Positions 35,701-42,822 of a stretch of DNA of 64,000 bases are shown here, in pieces; positions within the stretch are counted from its first letter, which is position 1; each line of letters starts with the position of its first letter. The notes beneath the pieces were generated by a model, which was not told where the DNA came from, ran no database searches, and saw only the letters and a list, made by a program, of their open reading frames with translations. The DNA comes from Geobacter sp. GTDB lineage: Bacteria; Desulfobacterota; Desulfuromonadia; Geobacterales; Geobacteraceae. A program made the position numbers and the translations under genes. The stretch lies in assembly GCA_016177775.1 (NCBI GenBank), contig JACOUQ010000015.1, positions 124,001 through 188,000 on the forward strand. The letters are read 5' to 3'.

Positions 35701-38465
35701 AGGTCGTGGAGTGTAAAGACAGTCACACCGGTCGGGCATTGCGGGAGTATGAGGAGGAACTTGGCAAGATGCGACGTTCTGCTGGGGCACGGGGTGCTGC
35801 GTCCAAGGCAGGGCGAGTGCAGCCCGTACAACCAGTTTGCAAGACTGAGAATGCGATCTGCATCCTCAACGCCCGCGAGCACAACCTGAAGAACATCGAC
35901 ATCACAATTCCCCGTGACCGCTTTACCGTCATCACCGGAATCTCGGGCTCCGGGAAGAGCACGGTCGCCTTCGATATCCTTTTCGCCGAGGGGCAGCGCC
36001 GCTACCTCGAATCCCTAAACGCCTATGCTCGCCAGTTCGTGCAGCCCGCCTCCCGTCCCGACGTGGATTCGGTCTCCGGCATTCCCCCCACGGTGGCCAT
36101 CGAGCAGCGCACCAGCCGCGGCGGCCGCAAGAGCACCGTGGCGACCATGACCGAGATCCACCATTTCCTGCGGCTACTTTTCGTGAAGCTCGGGATCCAG
36201 CATTGCCCCGACTGCGGCGTTCCCATCTCTCCCCAGACACCGGACGCCATAGTTGCGCGGCTGGTAAAGGAGCATCGTGGGAGTCGCGTCATGTTACTGG
36301 CTCCCCTCGTCACAGCCCGCAAGGGGTATTACACCGACCTGGCGAAGTGGGCGAAGGGGAAGGGGTTTGACCTCCTGCGCGTTGACGGCGCCATGACTCC
36401 GACGGACCCGTGGCCCAGATTGGACCGCTTTCGGGAGCACACCATCGAGCTTCCTGTGGGGGAGGCGCCGGTGAACGCCCGGAACGAAAGAGAACTGCGG
36501 GAGCTGCTGGAACTGGCGCTGGCGTATGGGAAGGGGGTGGTGCGGGTGGCTGGGAAGGAGGAAGAGTTCCTATTCTCCACTTTGCGCGCCTGCTCCTCAT
36601 GCGGCCGCAGCTTCCCGGAGCCCGACCCGCGCCTCTTCTCCTACAACTCCAAGCATGGCTGGTGCGACCGCTGCTACGGCACCGGCCTGCTGCTCCACGG
36701 CTTCGACGAGGAGCAGACCGGCGAGGAGATATGGTGGAACGAATGGTGGGAGGGTGAGGAACGGACCTGTCCCGCCTGCGAGGGGAGGCGCCTTAACCCG
36801 GAGGCGCTTGCGGTCCTCTTTTGGGAGAAAAGCATCGCTGATCTGGGGGCTATGCCGGTGGAAGAGGCGATGCGCTTCTTCCGGGGGCTGAAGCTTGAGG
36901 GGAGGGATGCGACCATTGCCAGGGACATCATGGCGGAGCTGGCGTCACGCTTCTCCTTCCTCTGTGAGGTTGGGCTTTCCTATCTCTCTCTCGACCGGGC
37001 CTCGCCGACACTTTCTGGCGGCGAGGCCCAGCGGATCCGCCTTGCCTCCCAGCTCGGCTCCAACCTGCGTGGGGTCTGCTACATCCTGGACGAGCCGACC
37101 ATCGGCCTCCATCCACGGGACAACCGGATGCTGCTGGACACTCTGCGCAAGCTGGAAGGGAAGGGGAACACCGTGGTTGTGGTGGAGCACGACGAGGAAA
37201 CGATCCGGAGGGCCGAACACCTGATCGACCTGGGGCCGGGGGGCGGCGTTAACGGCGGGGAGGTGGTGGCTGCGGGAAGTCTGGACGAGGTGATGAACGC
37301 TCCCGCTTCCGTTACCGGCCGATTCCTTGCCGAACCACTTCGACACCCACTCGTTGACCGGCGCCCGCGGCCGCAAAAGGGGGCGCCGGCCCTGGAGTTG
37401 ATCGGCGCCTCGCTCCACAACCTTAAGGATATCTCGGTCTCCATCCCGCTCGGGCGGCTGGTCTGCGTGACGGGCGTTTCAGGGAGCGGCAAGAGCACCC
37501 TGGTGCGGGAGGTGCTGCACAAAAACATCCAGCGATGTCTGTCTGTAGGGGCGAGGCATGCCTCGCCCGGCAAGTTCGGAGGGTGCCGGGATATCCGCGG
37601 TTGGGAAAAAGTTGCCCGCGCCTTGGAGGTAGACCAGACTCCAATCGGCAAGACCCCCCGTTCTTGTCCTGCCACTTATGTTGGCTTCTGGGATGCCGTC
37701 CGCAAGCTCTTCGCCGGTACCCCCGAAGCGCGGATGCGCGGCTACGGGCCGTCCCGCTTCTCATTCAACGTAAAAGGCGGGAGGTGCATGGATTGCGAGG
37801 GACAGGGGGTAAAGACCATTGAGATGAGCTTTCTCCCCGATGTGAAGGTGGCGTGCGAGGCATGCAATGGCGCCCGCTTCACCCCCGAAACCCTCATGGT
37901 CCGCTTCAAGGGGAAGAGTATCGGCGAGGTCCTTGCCATGAGCGTCGACGAGGCGACAGACTTTTTCTCCACGCACCGCCAGATCCATCACCCTCTGCAA
38001 CTCCTCCAGGAGGTGGGGCTCGGCTACCTGACCCTCGGCCAGCAGAGCCCCACCCTCTCCGGCGGCGAGGCCCAACGGATCAAGCTTGTGACGGAACTGG
38101 CCAAGGCGAAGCCTCTCGACGCCGTTCCCCACTCCCAAGTCCCCAGTCCCCAGTCCCTGTATTTACTCGATGAACCCACCATCGGCCTCCACATGGCGGA
38201 CGTGGAGAAGCTGGTCCGGGTGCTCCATCGCCTTGTGGCGGCGGGGAATACCGTGGTCATCATAGAGCACAACCTGGATGTCATCGCCGAGGCGGACTGG
38301 GTGATTGATCTCGGCCCGGAAGGGGGAGATGGCGGGGGGCGCATAGTGGCCCAGGGGACGCCGGAAGATGTGGCGCGGTTGAAGAAAGGGTCGCATACGG
38401 CGCGGATTCTGGGGGAGTTCCTGCGGGAGAGGGGCATTCGGAATGCTCGGGCGTTTTCTGCCTGA
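32772..38465 (+). CDS. uvrA: Tandem (double-length) excinuclease ABC subunit A
   Basis: A 1897-residue protein equal to two UvrA copies in one chain; normal UvrA is about 940. Four Walker A sites are seen, GVSGSGKS or GISGSGKS, near residues 34, 673, 1056 and 1567. There are four LSGGE signatures and four Walker B boxes (LDEPSIGLH, FDEPTTGLH, LDEPTIGLH twice), and each half has the CxxC zinc modules (such as CPTCGGNG and CMDCEGQG). UvrA scans DNA for bulky damage and loads UvrB. Double UvrA proteins are known (for example in Chlamydia). Unusually, at least five repeat elements lie in frame in loops and linkers (listed separately). They fall in variable positions, so the protein is probably functional. 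Confidence 0.93.
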   Translation: MANDSIVIRGARQNNLKGLDIDIPLGEIIVVTGVSGSGKSSLAFDTVYAEGQRRYVETFSPYARQFLERMDRPAADRIEGIPPAIAIDQTNPVRTSRSTVGTMTELNDHLKLLFARAGRLYCRGCGREVRRDTPDSIADELLGKRPLPEGEGNILITFPVPVPENFSVEEVKGFLSGQGYTRIHREEKNLLEVIQDRTRLAPDNRQRVVEGLESALQTGRGRVLVYSLGPGGEAGEPLRFSCELHCPDCDITYHDPAPHLFSFNSPIGACDTCRGFGRVIGIDYGLVVPDGSKSLAEGAIRPWQTESNREFQDELLNFAKKRKIPTGTPWRELSNAQREWVLEGEGTWDEGLWYGVRRFFEWLEKKSYKMHIRVLLSKYRAYTLCPACGGARLKPDSLLWRVGTKEEADRVLPSDGRFRPLEANFPDDVLQSLPGLCIHDVMLLPLDRCRAFFDALHLPAPLDEAAELLLREIRSRLGYLADVGLGYLTLDRQSRTLSGGEVQRINLTTALGTSLVNALFVLDEPSIGLHPRDMGKVIGILRRLRDLGNTLLVVEHDPQVMLAADRVLDLGPGPGERGGEVVFFGTPLELLKSRKSLTGQYLSGKKRVAPHPAFGHPLPEGEGNRGTLSLRERAGVRAKINEARCLEILAASAHNLKGIDVRIPLNRLVCITGVSGSGKSTLVQDVLYRGLLKLMGKPTEQPGEHGGIKGHEGIAEVVLVDQSPIGRTTRSNPASYVGAFDAIRKLFAAEPLAKERGYTAGTFSFNSGSGRCPTCGGNGFEHVEMQFLSDVYLRCPDCDGRRYRAETLEVRLVPSGGGSPASIADVLEMTITEAVAFFGDRPEVMRGLEPLEAVGLGYLKLGQPVPTLSGGEAQRLKLAGHLAKVRKVGAQHAAPLHSSPLTPHSSLFLFDEPTTGLHFEDIARLLAAFRRLLEAGDSLVVIEHNLDVIRASDWIIDLGPEGGDGGGRVICTGSPAQVVECKDSHTGRALREYEEELGKMRRSAGARGAASKAGRVQPVQPVCKTENAICILNAREHNLKNIDITIPRDRFTVITGISGSGKSTVAFDILFAEGQRRYLESLNAYARQFVQPASRPDVDSVSGIPPTVAIEQRTSRGGRKSTVATMTEIHHFLRLLFVKLGIQHCPDCGVPISPQTPDAIVARLVKEHRGSRVMLLAPLVTARKGYYTDLAKWAKGKGFDLLRVDGAMTPTDPWPRLDRFREHTIELPVGEAPVNARNERELRELLELALAYGKGVVRVAGKEEEFLFSTLRACSSCGRSFPEPDPRLFSYNSKHGWCDRCYGTGLLLHGFDEEQTGEEIWWNEWWEGEERTCPACEGRRLNPEALAVLFWEKSIADLGAMPVEEAMRFFRGLKLEGRDATIARDIMAELASRFSFLCEVGLSYLSLDRASPTLSGGEAQRIRLASQLGSNLRGVCYILDEPTIGLHPRDNRMLLDTLRKLEGKGNTVVVVEHDEETIRRAEHLIDLGPGGGVNGGEVVAAGSLDEVMNAPASVTGRFLAEPLRHPLVDRRPRPQKGAPALELIGASLHNLKDISVSIPLGRLVCVTGVSGSGKSTLVREVLHKNIQRCLSVGARHASPGKFGGCRDIRGWEKVARALEVDQTPIGKTPRSCPATYVGFWDAVRKLFAGTPEARMRGYGPSRFSFNVKGGRCMDCEGQGVKTIEMSFLPDVKVACEACNGARFTPETLMVRFKGKSIGEVLAMSVDEATDFFSTHRQIHHPLQLLQEVGLGYLTLGQQSPTLSGGEAQRIKLVTELAKAKPLDAVPHSQVPSPQSLYLLDEPTIGLHMADVEKLVRVLHRLVAAGNTVVIIEHNLDVIAEADWVIDLGPEGGDGGGRIVAQGTPEDVARLKKGSHTARILGEFLRERGIRNARAFSA
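33206..33228 (+). repeat. CCCTCTCCC-type palindrome inside uvrA (first copy)
   Basis: CCCTCTCCC, two bases, then AGGGTGAGGG; it encodes RPLPEGEG near residue 145 in the first insertion region of UvrA. It is the same family as the larger element at 34591-34684. Confidence 0.65.
34591..34684 (+). repeat. 94-base palindromic repeat cluster inside uvrA
   Basis: Two CCCTCTCCCT/AGGGAGAGGG-type hairpins with flanking CCTCACCC and GGGTGAGGG, read in frame as a Pro/Glu/Arg-rich linker at about residues 607-638, between the first and second ATPase halves. This type of repeat normally sits between genes in many proteobacteria. Confidence 0.8.
35433..35490 (+). repeat. REP palindrome plus CCCCTCACTCCT array inside uvrA
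   Basis: 35433-35460 is a perfect 28-base palindrome (GTAGGGGCGCAGCA and its complement), followed to 35490 by a CCTCACCCCTCAC array. It encodes VGAQHAAPLHSSPLTPHSS just before the Walker B box LFLFDEPTTG of the second ATPase site. Confidence 0.85.
37545..37568 (+). repeat. REP palindrome inside uvrA (second copy)
   Basis: GTAG followed by a perfect 20-base palindrome GGGCGAGGCA/TGCCTCGCCC; encodes VGARHASP near residues 1592-1599. The same palindrome occurs twice inside the RAYT gene at 51251-51319. Confidence 0.85.
38128..38158 (+). repeat. AGTCCCC array inside uvrA
   Basis: Three to four CCCAGT/CCCAAGT units encode SQVPSPQS just before the fourth Walker B box LYLLDEPTIG, the same structural position as the insertion at 35433-35490. 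Complement of the GGGGACY arrays found between genes. Confidence 0.75.
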
Positions 38466-38543
38466 TTGCGGATTAAGTTTCTGGCGTTACACTTCAATAG
38501 TCGGAGGAGAAAAACAACAACAAGCGATGAAAGGAGATCGACA

Positions 38544-39014
38544 ATGAAACGGATTTTTGGAGTAGCATTGGCCCTGTGTGCATTATTTTTGGCGGTGTCG
38601 CTGGCGGCAGGGCAGGGGATGATGACCATGATGGGCGAGAAGATGCTGATGAATGGCGCCGACATGATGATGAAGGGGAACAAGATGATGATGGACGGCT
38701 CAACGATGATGCGGACGGGCAAGGAAAAGGCCGGCATGGCCATGATGATGAAGGCTGAGAAAATGATGAACAAGGGCGACAAGATGATGATGGACTCCCA
38801 GAAGAAGATCATGGAAAAGGGGACCATGTCGGAAAGCGGCAAGAAAGTGATGGAAGGCCGTAAAAAAATGGCTGAAGGCCAAAAGATGATGATGGACGGC
38901 AGCAAGATGATGGAGAAGGACAAGGAAGCGGGGAAGAAGATGATGTCCGATGCGGAAATGATGATGAAGAACGGTGAGAGTATGATGATGGAAGGGAAGA
39001 AGATGTCGAAGTGA
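38544..39014 (+). CDS. Methionine-rich exported protein
   Basis: A 156-residue protein with a signal peptide (MKRIFGVALALCALFLAVSLAAG) and a mature part in which roughly a quarter of residues are Met, arranged as repeats such as KMMMDG, KMMNKGDK and EMMMKNGE with Lys between. There are no cysteines in the mature part. Met clusters can bind Cu(I) or Ag(I), as in periplasmic copper proteins, or guard against oxidants; either is inference. ATG 38544 has AAGGAG. No known family was recognised; it stands between uvrA and a LuxR-type regulator. Confidence 0.75.
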   Translation: MKRIFGVALALCALFLAVSLAAGQGMMTMMGEKMLMNGADMMMKGNKMMMDGSTMMRTGKEKAGMAMMMKAEKMMNKGDKMMMDSQKKIMEKGTMSESGKKVMEGRKKMAEGQKMMMDGSKMMEKDKEAGKKMMSDAEMMMKNGESMMMEGKKMSK

Positions 39015-39105
39015 AATATGCATGCCCGAAAAATGGTGACGACGCCCAGGGATTGGACTATAATTGCTGCGGAAAATCTGCTCCATCTTCCCATGGGGTC
39101 TTGGT

Positions 39106-39849
39106 ATGTCGGACGATACGTTTGTTTCCCATTGTGATGCCCTGAAGATCGCCGAATTGATCGAGCAGGCCGCGGCTGTCCGAAGCAAGGAAGAGATGCT
39201 CGACCTGATGCTCGGGATGAGGGGCCTGATCACCTTTGAATACGGCACCTCGGTCTTTGCCTCCGTGGATGGCGAGGGGAAACTGAAGCGTGCCGAGGCA
39301 ATCAATCTCACCTACCCGATGGAGTGGCTCCACATTTATGTTTCCCGCTCATTCCACGAGGTGGACCCTATCTTCAAGGAGAACTTTGCCTCTTACGGGC
39401 TTCAGTACTGGGACGACACGTTCCGCCGTTGTCCTGCGCCCCGGGATTTTCTCTCCCTTGCCACCGATTTTCGCCTGGAGCGGGGGTATTCCCTCGGATT
39501 GCGCGACGGTCTCGGTAATGGTGGAAGCCTCATCTCCTTTGCCGGCAATGTGGAGCATCATCCGCGGACAGAGCGCATCTTGCAGCGTCTTCTTCCCCAT
39601 CTGCACCAGGCGCTGACCATGGCTGCGACCGGAACTCCCCCCGAACAGCCCGACTCGATAGTTCCCGGCAGTTTGGAGTTGCTCAGGCGGTTGAAGGACG
39701 GAGACAGTTTCTGGGATATTTCCATGGCGCTCGGTATCAGCGAAGGCGCCGTGATTTCGCTGACTGATGAAATAGCTGCCAGGCTCGGGGTGGCAAGCTC
39801 TCGCCAGGCAGTGGCCAAGGCCTTGGCGAGCGGATTAATCACGCTGTAG
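39106..39849 (+). CDS. LuxR-type solo regulator
   Basis: A 247-residue protein with an N-terminal autoinducer-binding-like domain (LITFEYGTSVFASV, then WDDTFRRCP, RGYSLGLRDGLGNGGSLISFAG) and a C-terminal LuxR helix-turn-helix (FWDISMALGISEGAVISLTDEIAARLGV, RQAVAKALASGLI). No LuxI-type synthase is in the window, so it is a solo that may sense signals from others or an internal ligand. The usual LTxRE start of the LuxR helix-turn-helix is weak here (GSLELLRRLKDG). ATG 39106 is preferred to the upstream start at 39064. Confidence 0.75.
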   Translation: MSDDTFVSHCDALKIAELIEQAAAVRSKEEMLDLMLGMRGLITFEYGTSVFASVDGEGKLKRAEAINLTYPMEWLHIYVSRSFHEVDPIFKENFASYGLQYWDDTFRRCPAPRDFLSLATDFRLERGYSLGLRDGLGNGGSLISFAGNVEHHPRTERILQRLLPHLHQALTMAATGTPPEQPDSIVPGSLELLRRLKDGDSFWDISMALGISEGAVISLTDEIAARLGVASSRQAVAKALASGLITL

Positions 39850-39874
39850 CCGTGGACATACGTTCTGATGACGA

Positions 39875-39904
39875 AAAAGGCCCGTTAGCACGGGCTTTTT
39901 TTTC
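39875..39904. terminator. Bidirectional terminator
   Basis: GCCCGT (39880-39885) pairs with ACGGGC (39890-39895), with an A-run before and a T-run after, so it works for the LuxR gene on plus and for the convergent minus-strand operon. Confidence 0.85.
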
Positions 39905-40784
39905 AATCATGTGTCCAGAATTCGATATCTTTCCGCAACCTGGGATCATTGAAACCTTTGGTCAGATGCGTAGCGTCCAGGACCCAGCGTCCTGCCTGAG
40001 CTATTGCAGCGCCGCGTTCATCACCGACCGATCCCGGCCTGACGATCGCCACATGACCATGCCCCTTGGTGTTTTTCCAGATTGCAACGGTGGGGTGCCC
40101 GTCATCGGCCGCCTGCTGGGCACCACGGTGATCGAGCCGGCGCCACCCCTTCGCTCCCCCTTCTTTTTTCAGCCAATCAACCAATTTGTTGACATTCATT
40201 TCCTCACCCAACACCCAGTGCGGGATTTCATCGACTGGCCCCACCATGGCCCTGGTCACATCCCATACAAATATATTGCAGAAGGTCCTTATCTTTTTCT
40301 TTTCGTTCTCATCGAAGGTTTCTACTTTATAGCGCTTGGGCATTTCACTCAGTTTGAACTGTTCGATGACCCGGTGATAATGATATGCAGTGCGCTTATT
40401 TTTGTCGTTTGTGATGGTGGCATCGATGGGGACGGATCTGTTAGTGTCATTCAGGATTTTGGCGAAGTCAACGGTCTTATTGAATGCCTTGGCCGCGGTT
40501 ATGTATGCATCTCTTCTTTGATTGAGCGCATTATACTCGGCATCGCTCTGGTCCTCCGCTTTCTTGGCATTGAACACTTTGGCCTCCGCCAGAAAACTTG
40601 CCATTTCAATTTCCAATTCCTGCCAGCGCCTGCTGAGTTGTTGGCGGGTATTGTCAGGCACTGTGGCCGGGATTTCGGATAGGGCGGGAATTTTTTCAGC
40701 ATGCGCTGGGGGCGAAAATATCAGTGATGTAATTGAAACAGACAAGAACAGGACGATCACGGTGACAAAAACCTGCCTTACCAT
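39903..40784 (-). CDS. Exported Cys/His hydrolase-like protein (CHAP/NlpC-like)
   Basis: A 293-residue protein with a signal peptide (cleavage after PPAHA, residue 29), an N-terminal helical segment and a C-terminal domain. That domain has TFCNIFVWDV (Cys169) and, after about 70 residues, GHPTVAIWKN and GHGHVAIV (His242 and His244). A catalytic Cys at the start of a helix and a His in a strand is the CHAP/NlpC-P60 pattern of amidases and peptidases, so a peptidoglycan or peptide hydrolase is inferred. Its start overlaps the stop of the Cys-repeat TPR gene by one base, so the two are co-translated. It may process the product of that system. Confidence 0.6.
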   Translation of the reverse strand: MVRQVFVTVIVLFLSVSITSLIFSPPAHAEKIPALSEIPATVPDNTRQQLSRRWQELEIEMASFLAEAKVFNAKKAEDQSDAEYNALNQRRDAYITAAKAFNKTVDFAKILNDTNRSVPIDATITNDKNKRTAYHYHRVIEQFKLSEMPKRYKVETFDENEKKKIRTFCNIFVWDVTRAMVGPVDEIPHWVLGEEMNVNKLVDWLKKEGGAKGWRRLDHRGAQQAADDGHPTVAIWKNTKGHGHVAIVRPGSVGDERGAAIAQAGRWVLDATHLTKGFNDPRLRKDIEFWTHD

Positions 40785-42808
40785 CAGTTGTTTCCTTTCT
40801 GTTCACCGTGCGTTTTCTGGCTTTCTGCCGGCTCGACCTCTGTGTCGATTACACGTTTGAGCTTGTCGATCTTCTCGTTCTTTTGGGAGATGGCGAGTAG
40901 ATTGCCCTGATATTTCGCCTCTATTTTATCAAGCTTCTTAGTCAACCCCTCCATTTTTTTACTATCAGTGGCACTGTTTCTTTCATTCACCAATTTCGTG
41001 CGCTGTTCATCCAATGCCGTGCGCTCTGCCTGGAGATCCTCCAGTTCTTTCAGCTCTTTGAGCATTCTGGGGTCATTTCTTACACGATCGGACATCTCCA
41101 ATGGCTTGCTCGCATCAACAGTTCCCGTGTCCGATGAATTCGGCGCTTTTGTATCCTTTGTATCAAAGACGGCCTGAGGCTTCCCCTGGCCGGTGTGATA
41201 GAGGTTCGACTTGGCTTCGTCGATGGCTTTTGATGCCGGTGTTTCAGTTGAAACAACATCCGAGGCGCCCTCATTGTTGATTTTGTTTCCGTTAACTGCG
41301 GGGACACTCTTGCGTTCCTCTTCGCGTTTCTGTTCGATCAATGCCAATACCTGCGCCGCCTTGCCGGAAGGATCGGTGTTGAGGCCCAGCGCTTCCCGGA
41401 ACGCGTCTTCCGCTTCCGAGATTTTCCCCTCGCGGTAAAGGCTGTTCCCTTTGTCGGTGAGCAGATTTGATAAATTATTTCGTGGGGCGGCATAACTTGG
41501 ATTGAGTTCAATGGCCCTGCGTAGTTCTGCCTCGGCCTCTACATATTTTCCCTGATCCTGCAAACTGATGCCTAACAGATTGTGACCATAGGCATTATTC
41601 GGATCAAGCTTGAGAATATTACGCGATTCGGCTTCGGCCTCGGCATAACGTCCCTGGTAATAGAGTGCGGCACCAAGGGCTCCATACAGCTCCGGATTGC
41701 GCGGATTCAATTTGAGAGCTTCCCGATAAGCGGCTTCCGCTCCGGCATAGTCCTTTTGCCTGTAATGCTCGTCCCCTTTAGCGGTAAAGGGTTTCGCTCG
41801 CTCCTCCACAATCGATGATTTGATGCTTTCCAGATTTCCCTTGGCTAAAGAATAGTCAGGGTTGATCTTAAGCGCCTTCTCGTATGCTTTTAAGGCCTCT
41901 TCATAATGTTTCTGGTTTTCAAGTGCGACACCGACGTTATTATACGCCACGTAATCATCCGGATTGAATTTGAGGGCCTGCCGGTACGCTGCCTCTGCTT
42001 CAGCATAACGCTGCTGTTCATCCAGATAAAATCCCTTCCTGAAGTACAACAGGTGGAAGGCGTTTTTGATATAATCGGGCGTTGTGAACCAGCTGCCGTC
42101 CAGTTCCTTTGCCTTGTTCAACGCCTCTTCAGCCTCGTCGTACCTTTTTAGATTGATAAGCGCTCTTCCGAGTTCATTGTACCCTTCGGGACTCGGCATG
42201 ATCGCCATCATTTCGCGCAATGCGGCTTCGGCTTGCACCCAGTTCTGGGCATCCCAGGCGCTGGTGTATCTTCCCTTGGCTATCATGTACCGGGCATTGC
42301 CTGCGTTCTTCCGGTGATTTTCCGTGGGGTAAAGCTGCTCCGCTTCTTCGAAGAGCCGTAGCGCCTCGTAATAGTCCCCCCGGTTGTAGGCATCGATTCC
42401 CCGGTTAGTGATGTCCGCCGCGTCGCTGCAAGACCCGATGCAACTGGACGTACATCCATAGGTACAGCCGGTGCAACCCGTACATCCTGTGCAGCCGGTA
42501 CAGCCCGTGCAACTGCAGCCATGTCCTCCGACGCACCTGCATTCGTTGACGGAGGGGACCCAGGCATGGGCCGTGTTTGTCATGAGAAGCGAAATGGCAG
42601 ACTCGGCTTTACTGGACCGGTTATTTCCCCCCCCGGTTAATTCCGCCGGAAGCTGTTGCGTTGTCGGTTCCACGAACAGTGAAAAAATCTGGTATGATCC
42701 GGCAATGAGCGCGACCTTGCCGCATTTTCTGATGAATTGGCCCTTAGAAAGCCCTCCATCGGCGCATTTAGTAGCAGAAGCTGTCTTTCTTTTGCCTTTC
42801 TTACTCAT
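40784..42808 (-). CDS. TPR protein with Cys-Thr-Gly repeat; candidate radical SAM substrate
   Basis: A 674-residue protein. Residues 31-46 are hydrophobic (KVALIAGSYQIFSLFV), and an AHA|W site near 82 could be cleaved. Residues 90-127 hold 12 cysteines, the core being five tandem Gly-Cys-Thr units. About nine TPR repeats follow (roughly 131-500, with NPDDYVAYNNVGVALENQ as an example), then a low-complexity stretch and a C-terminal coiled coil (about 580-660). The gene starts 14 bases after the radical SAM maturase, with GAGGAGGGG before ATG 42808. The Cys block looks like a modified peptide core carried on a large scaffold. The family is not one I recognise. Confidence 0.75.
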   Translation of the reverse strand: MSKKGKRKTASATKCADGGLSKGQFIRKCGKVALIAGSYQIFSLFVEPTTQQLPAELTGGGNNRSSKAESAISLLMTNTAHAWVPSVNECRCVGGHGCSCTGCTGCTGCTGCTGCTYGCTSSCIGSCSDAADITNRGIDAYNRGDYYEALRLFEEAEQLYPTENHRKNAGNARYMIAKGRYTSAWDAQNWVQAEAALREMMAIMPSPEGYNELGRALINLKRYDEAEEALNKAKELDGSWFTTPDYIKNAFHLLYFRKGFYLDEQQRYAEAEAAYRQALKFNPDDYVAYNNVGVALENQKHYEEALKAYEKALKINPDYSLAKGNLESIKSSIVEERAKPFTAKGDEHYRQKDYAGAEAAYREALKLNPRNPELYGALGAALYYQGRYAEAEAESRNILKLDPNNAYGHNLLGISLQDQGKYVEAEAELRRAIELNPSYAAPRNNLSNLLTDKGNSLYREGKISEAEDAFREALGLNTDPSGKAAQVLALIEQKREEERKSVPAVNGNKINNEGASDVVSTETPASKAIDEAKSNLYHTGQGKPQAVFDTKDTKAPNSSDTGTVDASKPLEMSDRVRNDPRMLKELKELEDLQAERTALDEQRTKLVNERNSATDSKKMEGLTKKLDKIEAKYQGNLLAISQKNEKIDKLKRVIDTEVEPAESQKTHGEQKGNN
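42428..42541 (-). repeat. Nine-base coding repeat (Cys-Thr-Gly) with 12 cysteines
   Basis: Codes for residues 90-127 of the TPR protein. The DNA is a degenerate nine-base repeat: codons alternate TGC/TGT, ACG/ACC and GGC/GGT, while the amino-acid pattern is kept. So it appears to be under selection, not a fresh slippage product. Confidence 0.8.
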
Positions 42809-42822
42809 GCCCCCCCTCCTCG

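Noticed and set aside
32772-38465. uvrA as two genes or an assembly duplication
   Set aside because: The two halves differ throughout and are joined by one continuous frame; double UvrA proteins are known in other bacteria.
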